A DNA stretch of 18,769 nucleotides from CAZWUK01 sp964636685 (lineage in GTDB: Bacteria; Bacillota; Clostridia; Christensenellales; CAG-138), in contig CAZWUK010000045.1 of assembly GCA_964636685.1 (NCBI GenBank), forward strand, positions 1 to 18,769, given 5' to 3'. Within the stretch, counting starts at the first letter, position 1, and each line of letters opens with the position of its first letter. The position numbers and the translations under genes were made by a program. Shown piece after piece: positions 13,227 through 18,769 of this stretch. The notes beneath the pieces were generated by a model. It worked only from the letters and a program-made list of their open reading frames with translations, ran no database searches and was not told where the DNA came from.

Positions 13227-15377
13227 TTACAGATCCCGCATCGTCAAGGATATCCGTTTTCTTGCCCGATCGACTTCAAGCACCTTAACCTTGACCACGT
13301 CGCCAACATGCAGCACTTCAGATGGATGCTTGATATATTTATCACAAATCCTTGAAATATGCACCAACCCGTCCTGATGGACGCCAATGTCCACAAAAAC
13401 ACCGAAATCAACGACGTTGCGCACCGTTCCATCCAGAACCATATCGGGTTTCAGATCGGCGAGATCCTTGATGTCCGAGCGCAGAGTCAGCGGCTTCAGC
13501 TCCTCTCTTGGATCTCTGCCCGGCTTTTGCAGCTCCGTTACCATATCGCGCAGCGTCGGCACCCCGATTTCCAGCGAGTCGGCAACCTGGGTTTCACCGC
13601 GCTCCGCAATTTTCTGTTTCAGTGTGGAAAGATCGGATTTTTCGCCCAAAGCGCCGCTGTACCCGCACAGGCGAAGGAGTTTCTTTGCGGCCGCATAAGA
13701 TTCCGGATGTACGGCGGTATTGTCCAGCGGCTCCTCGCCGCCCGCGACCCGCAAGAAACCGGCAGACTGTTCAAATGCTTTTTTCCCGAGCTTGGGTACC
13801 AGAAGCAGCGCCTTCCGTGATATAAACCTGCCGTTTTCTTCCCGATAGGACACGATGTTCTTTGCAAGAGACGGCCCGATCCCCGCCACGTAGGAAAGCA
13901 GCGAGACAGAAGCCGTGTTTACGTCCACGCCAACGGAATTCACGCAGTCCTCCACCACGTTGCCCAGCGCCTCTCCCAACCGTTTTTGCGGCATGTCATG
14001 CTGATACTGCCCAACGCCGATGGCCTTGGGGTCGATCTTGACCAACTCCGCCAACGGATCCTGCAGCCTTCGCGCGATGGAGACGGCGGAGCGCAGGGAA
14101 ACGTCGTACTGTGGGAATTCCTCCGATCCGAGTTTTGACGCGGAATAGACTGAAGCGCCCGCTTCGCTGACCACCATGTAATCGACCGTTTCGCCTAGAT
14201 CCTTGAGCAGCTCTGCAACAAAGATCTCCGACTCTTTCGATGCGGTTCCATTTCCGATCGCAATCGCCGTCACGCAATGCTTTCGGATCAATTCCTTTAA
14301 TTTCTTTGCCGCTTCTTCTTTTTTTTCCTGTGGCGGCGTTGGATAGACCACCGTAACATCCAGCACTTTTCCCGTCTCGTCCACAACGGCAATTTTGCAG
14401 CCGGTGCGATATGCAGGGTCAAAGCCCATCGTCACCCGGTTTTTGAGCGGCGGCTGCATAAGCAGGGGTTTGAGGTTTAGCGCAAACACGCGGATCGCCT
14501 GCTCAGCGGCGGCGTCAAACAGTTTGCCGCGCAGCTCGTTTTCCAACGACGGATAGATGAGACGCTTTAGTGCGTCCTTGGAAGCGTCCAGCACCAACGC
14601 CCCGCTTTTGCTTGTGGGACTGGTGACAACCTTGGTACGTACGGCGGTAAAGGCCGCGTCCATGTCCGTATCGACAGACACCTTCAGCACGCCCTCCTTT
14701 TCGCCGCGATTGATGGCCAGTATACGATGCGGCGCAATTTTGGAAAGCTTCTCCGTCATATCGTAATACATCGAATAAGTCCCCTCCTCCTTCTTTTCGG
14801 AGGAAGAATGCAGCGTTGCGGTACGTTCCATTAAAAGACGTACAGAACCGCGCACCCGGGCATTATCCGCCACCGCCTCGGCGATGATGTCGCACGCGCC
14901 ATCCAGCGCCTGTCGGATATCCTGAACGCCCTTCTCCGGGTTGATATAAGAGGCGGCAAGCGTCTCCGGATCACAGGTATCCGCCTGAGACAGGATCGAC
15001 AGCGCCAGCGGCTCGAGTCCCTTCTCCTTGGCGATGGATGCGCGGGTATTGCGTTTCTTTTTATAGGGCAGATATAAATCCTCAAGTACGGAAAGCGTCT
15101 GCGCTTCCTGCACGGCAGCGGCCAGCTCCGGCGTCAATGCGCCCTGCGACTCGATAGAAGCACGGATTTCCTCGCGTCTTTTTTCAAGATTTCGCAGAGA
15201 GGTCAGCAGATCTGAAATGTCTCTGAGCTGCGCGTCGTCAAGCGAGCCCGTGACCTCTTTGCGATAGCGGGCGATAAACGGCACGGTGTTGCCTTCGTCC
15301 ATCAGGCGTACAGCGGCGTCAATGCGGCTCTTGGAAAGGGAAAGTCCGTCTGCGATTTTTTGATTGATGTCCAGCAT
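13227..15377 (-). CDS. tex: Tex family S1 RNA-binding protein
   Basis: A 716-residue full-length Tex protein. The helical N-terminal domain spans about 1-200 (IARYRKEVTGSLDD at 36-48; LEDLYLPYKKKRNTRA). A YqgF/RNase H-like domain starts near residue 317 (MGFDPAYRTGCKIAVVDETG) and runs to about 440. Helix-hairpin-helix DNA-binding units lie at about 480-560 (SYVAGIGPSLAKNIVSYREE). The C-terminal S1 domain is at about 645-714 (VLDGTVRNVVDFGVFVDIGV). Tex is a conserved nucleic-acid-binding factor that associates with transcription and is related to eukaryotic Spt6. AAAGGA lies before the ATG. The gene heads a tightly spaced group (PPC gene 4 bp later) and has its own promoter-like sequence at 15437-15465, plus possible readthrough from the transporter gene. 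Confidence 0.97.
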   Translation of the reverse strand: MLDINQKIADGLSLSKSRIDAAVRLMDEGNTVPFIARYRKEVTGSLDDAQLRDISDLLTSLRNLEKRREEIRASIESQGALTPELAAAVQEAQTLSVLEDLYLPYKKKRNTRASIAKEKGLEPLALSILSQADTCDPETLAASYINPEKGVQDIRQALDGACDIIAEAVADNARVRGSVRLLMERTATLHSSSEKKEEGTYSMYYDMTEKLSKIAPHRILAINRGEKEGVLKVSVDTDMDAAFTAVRTKVVTSPTSKSGALVLDASKDALKRLIYPSLENELRGKLFDAAAEQAIRVFALNLKPLLMQPPLKNRVTMGFDPAYRTGCKIAVVDETGKVLDVTVVYPTPPQEKKEEAAKKLKELIRKHCVTAIAIGNGTASKESEIFVAELLKDLGETVDYMVVSEAGASVYSASKLGSEEFPQYDVSLRSAVSIARRLQDPLAELVKIDPKAIGVGQYQHDMPQKRLGEALGNVVEDCVNSVGVDVNTASVSLLSYVAGIGPSLAKNIVSYREENGRFISRKALLLVPKLGKKAFEQSAGFLRVAGGEEPLDNTAVHPESYAAAKKLLRLCGYSGALGEKSDLSTLKQKIAERGETQVADSLEIGVPTLRDMVTELQKPGRDPREELKPLTLRSDIKDLADLKPDMVLDGTVRNVVDFGVFVDIGVHQDGLVHISRICDKYIKHPSEVLHVGDVVKVKVLEVDRARKRISLTMRDL

Positions 15378-15408
15378 GAATGATGTCCTTTGTCTTTATT
15401 TCTTTTCA

Positions 15409-15423
15409 GCAGGTAAAACCTGC
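15409..15423 (-). promoter_or_regulatory. Hairpin in the tex leader
   Basis: GCAGGT (15409-15414) pairs with ACCTGC (15418-15423) around a 3-base loop, extendable by one G-U pair on the leftward transcript. It lies between the proposed tex promoter and the start codon. No U-run follows, so it is more likely a leader structure than a terminator. Confidence 0.25.
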
Positions 15424-15436
15424 CTGCAACAGGAAA

Positions 15437-15465
15437 AGCATAGCGCAAATCCGTTGTTTTTTCAA
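15437..15465 (-). promoter_or_regulatory. Candidate tex promoter
   Basis: Reading leftward: TTGAAA (15465-15460), 17 bp, TATGCT (15442-15437). The -35 box overlaps the stop codon of the transporter gene. Start of transcription would be near 15430, giving a leader of about 50 bases for tex. Confidence 0.5.
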
Positions 15466-16619
15466 GTAAAGCACTGCGGATAGACAATTGCCGCAAAGCC
15501 AAGCAGCAATGCCAACAGTATGAAATTTAGAATGGAAAACACCAGAAGATAGCGTTTCCGATCCGCGCCGGGAGACAGCGCATACAATCTCAGCGATATT
15601 AAGCTCGCCATAGACGCAATCGGCGTGCCAAGCCCGCCGATATTCGTCCCGAGCAGCAGCGCGCCGCCGGCCTTTGTAAATCCGGACAGCATCAGCGCTG
15701 CCGGTACGTTGCTGACCACTTGCGAAACAAGCGCGGAGATCAACGCCGGACTTACGGCAATCCACCGTTCGAGCAGTCTTGCCACAGGTGCAATCCTTGC
15801 CACATTGCCGACAAAAATGAAGAAGAATACAAACGTCGTCAGCAGGCTGTAATCTACGCGCAAAAAAGCCCTTCGATCGCAAAGAAACAGTACGGCAGCA
15901 ACGGCCGGAACGGTGAAATACCACGGCAGTACGCGCAGTACCGAGAGAATACAGACAACAAACAGCACGACCACAACGGCAAAACGCTTTTTATCCAACG
16001 GCGCAATCTCCTTTGAAGATTTCACCGCCGTCATCACGCCGCGGCTTCCACCGCCGAGCAGCGTGCAGAGCGCCAGCAAAAAAAGACCCGCCGCCGTCAC
16101 AGGCGCCATATAATAGAGAAACGTACCGATCCTTATTTCATAAAAGGATGTGAGAAAGATGTTCTGCGGGTTCCCAAAAGGCGTCAAGGCGCTGCCGAGG
16201 TTTGCGGCAACGGTCTGCAAGGCCACTGTAAGAATCCGCTTCTCCGGTGCGCAAGCGGATACCGCCGCAAGCGCGAGCGGAACAAACGTAACGAGGGCAA
16301 CATCGTTGGTCACAAACATCGATGCAAAAAACGGCAGCAACACAAGCGCAAAAAGCAGCGTCCTGACCGAGGAAATTCTGTGCAGCAGCGCACGGCAGGC
16401 GCGGTCAAATACGCCAAGATTTACCGCGGCGCCAACGACTGCCATCAGAGCAAACAACAATCCAAGAACGCGGAAATCGATGTAGGAGCGATATGCACCG
16501 TCGGGTTTGACAAAGCACATCGACAGCAGTGCTAAAATTCCGGAAATAGCCAGCACGATCTCCTGTTGGAGCAGTTTCATTACGCGTTTCATGCTTGATT
16601 TTTTATGTGAAACCTCCAT
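15462..16619 (-). CDS. ArsB/NhaD/SLC13-type anion or cation transporter
   Basis: A 385-residue integral membrane protein with about ten hydrophobic segments. Signature loops of the ion transporter superfamily are present in both halves: FVTNDVALVTFVPLALA near 100-120 with ANLGSALTPFGNPQNIF soon after, and VVSNVPAALMLSGF with NIGGLGTPIASMASLISL near 305-345. These Asn/Pro-rich hairpins form the ion and substrate site in the SLC13 and ArsB/NhaD families. The substrate cannot be read from the sequence; there are no ars regulators or nha genes nearby. ATG at 16619 is preceded by GGAAG; a later Met (residue 10) is poorly placed for a ribosome site. It follows the Smr gene by 10 bp and is probably co-transcribed with it. 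Confidence 0.88.
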   Translation of the reverse strand: MEVSHKKSSMKRVMKLLQQEIVLAISGILALLSMCFVKPDGAYRSYIDFRVLGLLFALMAVVGAAVNLGVFDRACRALLHRISSVRTLLFALVLLPFFASMFVTNDVALVTFVPLALAAVSACAPEKRILTVALQTVAANLGSALTPFGNPQNIFLTSFYEIRIGTFLYYMAPVTAAGLFLLALCTLLGGGSRGVMTAVKSSKEIAPLDKKRFAVVVVLFVVCILSVLRVLPWYFTVPAVAAVLFLCDRRAFLRVDYSLLTTFVFFFIFVGNVARIAPVARLLERWIAVSPALISALVSQVVSNVPAALMLSGFTKAGGALLLGTNIGGLGTPIASMASLISLRLYALSPGADRKRYLLVFSILNFILLALLLGFAAIVYPQCFT

Positions 16620-16629
16620 GCAGCTTCCA

Positions 16630-16881
16630 TTATAGTTCGCGCAAGATGATATCTGTCATGCCCTCGTTCAAATTGACCGTTCGAATCACCCGGTCGTCCG
16701 CCGCGAACTCACCGCGCACCAATTCGCGCAGCGCCGTACCGCAATGATGTCCGTGAACCACGCGGATGCGATATGCGCCGCCTGCGCGCCGCAGCGCGCT
16801 TTCGAGGCATACGCGGCTTTGAAAAACACTTTTCCCATGCAGATCTACCGTGATTACCGCGTCGTTCGCCTGTTTTTGCAT
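16630..16881 (-). CDS. Small stand-alone Smr-domain protein
   Basis: An 83-residue protein consisting almost only of an Smr domain. DLHGKSV (13-19) and VVHGHHCGTALREL (41-54) are the two conserved motifs, with the second matching the HG-x-G-x-LR signature. The domain is known as a nicking endonuclease or RNA/DNA-binding module at the C-terminus of MutS2, and it also occurs as small free proteins whose role is unclear. The only in-frame start is ATG at 16881, because a TGA lies three codons upstream. No good Shine-Dalgarno precedes it, so initiation may be weak. A promoter at 16960-16988 reads toward it, leaving a leader of about 70 bases. The transporter gene follows at 10 bp. Confidence 0.82.
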   Translation of the reverse strand: MQKQANDAVITVDLHGKSVFQSRVCLESALRRAGGAYRIRVVHGHHCGTALRELVRGEFAADDRVIRTVNLNEGMTDIILREL

Positions 16882-16959
16882 TGCTATTCACAAAACAGTA
16901 TCGCGCGCTATGGCGCTCCTCTGTTCTTTCTTTATCGTTTCTCACTTTTGTGCTATCAT

Positions 16960-16988
16960 AGTGTACAGAAAATTAATTCCGGTGTCAA
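16960..16988 (-). promoter_or_regulatory. Promoter of the Smr/transporter genes
   Basis: Reading leftward: TTGACA (16988-16983), 17 bp, TACACT (16965-16960). The -35 is a perfect consensus. The predicted start site is near 16953. The rest of the 247-bp divergent spacer (16882-17128) shows no gene, and no good rightward promoter was found in it. Confidence 0.7.
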
Positions 16989-17128
16989 AGCTTTTCCACA
17001 CCGCAAAGCGCTTCGGTTTCCACGCGATCACGCGCCGCCGCGTAAGGTCGCATGCGCTTGTCTATTCTTTTTCGACTGTGGCGAGATTTACCATGACGAT
17101 ACAAATTCACAACATTTGGAGGTTCATT

Positions 17129-18010
17129 ATGATTTTTCTCGGTACCGGCGCAGCGGAACTGTTTCCCAATCCCTTTTGCAGCTGCGACACCTGTAAACGT
17201 GCAAGAGAAAAAGGCGATCCGCGGGATACCCGCCGCCGCAGCGCCGTTTTACTGGACAAAAACAATCTCGTTGACTGCGGTCCGGACGTTCTGCACGCGT
17301 GCAATGAATTTCATTGTGATCTCACTAAAATCACAAATATATTCATGACCCATCTGCACGGCGACCACTTCAGCTTTGAAACGCTCGAGGCGCTCCGGCG
17401 CGCGCGCGGTACCGCACCGCATATCCGCTTGTTTATGGCGTCGCATACGTTGAATTGTCTCAATCGCTTCCGCAGCGATCTGACGGAGCTTGGCTATCTC
17501 ACCACAGCAAAAAACTTCGGTGCTTTTGACGCCTGCTGCGACCTTGTTCCACTGACACCCTATAAAGCGCAGGCGCTCGAAGATATGGAGGTGACGCTGA
17601 CGCTGGCGAGACATGCTGGGCTGTTTGATACGGAGCAGGGATCCGGTTATCTGTTTTCCAAGAATGGAGCAACTACGTTTCTCTCCAACGATACAGGTCT
17701 GCTGCCGCAGGAAACGCTGGCATATCTCAAAACACAGCAGGTCGATACGCTCATCATCGACGGCACGTTCGGCGCAATGCACGCGGACGCGGCCTGCCGT
17801 CACATGACGATCGAGCACCTGTTTGAGACCTTCCGCATCCTTGATGCGCAGGGTACGCTAACGCCCTCCTCCCGAATTGTTGTAACGCATATTGCGCACA
17901 AGGGCGAACTGCTTCATGCGGAATACGAGGCGCTGCTCAAGGCGGAGTATGGAGATCGGATTTGTCTTGCCTATGACGGTATGACTCTGCCCACGGTCAA
18001 TAGAAGATAA
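17129..18010 (+). CDS. PhnP-like metallo-beta-lactamase fold phosphodiesterase
   Basis: A 293-residue MBL-fold hydrolase resembling PhnP. The metal site THLHGDH (74-80) is preceded by DCGPDVLHA. The segment CSCDTC (17-22) gives the C-x-C-xx-C pattern that, with a later His, holds a structural zinc in E. coli PhnP. Further expected ligands lie in LARHAG, FLSNDTG, and THIAHKGE near the C-terminus. PhnP acts on cyclic phosphodiesters in phosphonate breakdown, but no phn genes surround it here, so the substrate may differ. The frame stays open upstream to 16850, but GGAGG at 17118-17122 and the MIFLGTGAAE start, which is the first beta strand of the fold, identify 17129. A terminator-like hairpin follows at 18076. 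Confidence 0.88.
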   Translation: MIFLGTGAAELFPNPFCSCDTCKRAREKGDPRDTRRRSAVLLDKNNLVDCGPDVLHACNEFHCDLTKITNIFMTHLHGDHFSFETLEALRRARGTAPHIRLFMASHTLNCLNRFRSDLTELGYLTTAKNFGAFDACCDLVPLTPYKAQALEDMEVTLTLARHAGLFDTEQGSGYLFSKNGATTFLSNDTGLLPQETLAYLKTQQVDTLIIDGTFGAMHADAACRHMTIEHLFETFRILDAQGTLTPSSRIVVTHIAHKGELLHAEYEALLKAEYGDRICLAYDGMTLPTVNRR

Positions 18011-18037
18011 AATTGCGCCCGCAAAGAAAATTTCCCC

Positions 18038-18067
18038 TTACATTTTACATGGTCGCTCTGCTAAAAT
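18038..18067 (+). promoter_or_regulatory. Candidate promoter upstream of CarD leader hairpin
   Basis: TTACAT (18038-18043), 18 bp, TAAAAT (18062-18067). Transcription would start about where the hairpin at 18076 begins, leaving a leader of about 170 bases to the CarD start. No better promoter was seen between the hairpin and the gene. Confidence 0.4.
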
Positions 18068-18075
18068 AAAGATAC

Positions 18076-18127
18076 AGCGTGTGGTTCTGACGAACGTAAG
18101 TCCAGTTGTCAGCCACGCGCTTTTCTT
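18076..18127 (+). terminator. Terminator-like hairpin between PhnP-like and CarD genes
   Basis: AGCGTGTGG...CTGAC (18076-18091) pairs with GTCAGCCACGCGCT (18108-18121) as a 9-bp and a 5-bp helix split by a two-base bulge, with a 16-base loop. TTTTCTTG follows on the plus strand. It can end the PhnP-like transcript. Because it sits just after a promoter-like sequence, it could instead be a leader attenuator for the CarD gene. The minus-strand flank is also T-rich. Confidence 0.6.
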
Positions 18128-18244
18128 GATACGCCGCCGGACAAAGCGCATGAATCTGTTCGCGCCCGCATATTCTGCTTTGTCTGCATCACTTTAATTC
18201 GCCCTATGTGCAAGTACCGCTGCAATAAAAAAGGAGCGTGAATC

Positions 18245-18769
18245 ATGTTTCAAGTTGGCGACCGTGTTGTCTACGGTCAATCTGGCGTCTGCGATATCGT
18301 GGAAGTGTCGCGGCTGCATTTTTCCGGTCTTTCAGACGAACGGCTTTATTACACGATGAAGCCGGTCAGTTGTGAGGCGACCATTTTCGTGCCTGTGGAT
18401 ACACAAAGGCCGATGCGCCCGCTCATGTCCTCCGAGGACGCCAATGCCTTGATCGATTCGATTCCCTCCGTCCGTGTGCACGGGCCAGACAGCCCGGATA
18501 TCAAGCGCTGGGTGGAACGATACCGCATGCTCTCCGACAGTCGTGATTGCGCGGACCTTTTGGAGCTGTTCATGCTCATCTACGCAAAAAAGGTTCACGC
18601 TGAGGAGCATAACCGCAATCTTGGGCAGATCGATCAAAACTATATGAAAAACGCGGAAGCGCTGTTACATGGCGAGCTTGCAGCAGCATTGGATATCGAG
18701 CGCGACGCTGTCCCGGAGTACATCAAAAAGCGCATTAAGACTGTCTATCAGCGTGACGCCGTGGTCGTC
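18245..18769 (+). CDS. CarD/CdnL-family transcription regulator (partial)
   Basis: The 5' part (175 codons, open at the window end) of a CarD-family protein. The N-terminal RNA-polymerase-interacting domain begins FQVGDRVVYGQSGVCDIVEV (2-21), nearly the family consensus, and continues to about residue 60. The following helical part (from about 85: SPDIKRWVERYRMLS) matches the C-terminal helical domain. CarD proteins bind the RNA polymerase beta subunit and stabilise open promoter complexes, acting on rRNA and other promoters. AAGGAG precedes the ATG. It is spaced 234 bp after the PhnP-like gene, and the spacer contains a hairpin and a promoter-like sequence. Confidence 0.93.
   Translation, partial: MFQVGDRVVYGQSGVCDIVEVSRLHFSGLSDERLYYTMKPVSCEATIFVPVDTQRPMRPLMSSEDANALIDSIPSVRVHGPDSPDIKRWVERYRMLSDSRDCADLLELFMLIYAKKVHAEEHNRNLGQIDQNYMKNAEALLHGELAAALDIERDAVPEYIKKRIKTVYQRDAVVV

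Noticed and set aside
16850..17128. N-terminal extension of the PhnP-like protein by 93 residues
   Set aside because: The extension crosses the Smr start and promoter, has no domain features, and a clear GGAGG precedes the internal ATG at 17129.

Overview
The window looks like chromosomal DNA of a low- to mid-GC Gram-positive anaerobe of the Clostridia, possibly a gut Oscillospirales- or Christensenellales-like organism. This is an inference from the gene families (LytTR/GHKL two-component pairs, a YlmH-type S4 protein, a CarD-like regulator, Tex, a beta-CASP RNase), from the strong AGGAG-type ribosome binding sites, and from the near-consensus sigma-A promoters. The genus cannot be read from the sequence. 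No rRNA, tRNA, CRISPR array, insertion sequence or phage gene was seen.

Region 1 (11-3747, minus strand) is an envelope module: a secreted lipoprotein, then, beyond a strong hairpin with a T-tract, LemA, a DUF2207 membrane protein with a glycine-rich tail, and a zinc-ribbon protein.

Region 2 (3879-8550) is the most distinctive part. Two complete LytTR response regulator/GHKL histidine kinase pairs lie back to back. The leftward operon starts with a 116-residue stand-alone receiver-like protein whose phospho-acceptor Asp is a Glu and whose conserved Lys is missing. The 255-bp divergent spacer holds one good promoter in each direction, a tandem repeat that resembles a LytTR-domain binding site (two copies exactly 20 bp apart), and a perfect 8-bp dyad over the rightward -10 box. 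This could be an interlocked double signalling switch.

Region 3 (8755-10441, plus strand) is a single beta-CASP metallo-beta-lactamase RNase gene with a perfect consensus promoter, ending at a bidirectional terminator.

Region 4 (10501-16881, minus strand) is a long set of closely packed genes, read in order: a small Smr-domain protein, an ArsB/NhaD/SLC13-type anion transporter, Tex, a PPC/DUF296 protein, a YlmH-like S4 protein, a secernin/C69-type Ntn hydrolase and a GIY-YIG protein. From Tex onward most junctions are overlaps or gaps of a few bases, which points to co-transcription. Several of these act on RNA, ribosomes or nucleic acids.

Region 5 (17129-18769, plus strand) holds a PhnP-like metallo-hydrolase, a terminator-like hairpin with its own promoter-like sequence just upstream, and the start of a CarD-family regulator that runs off the window end.
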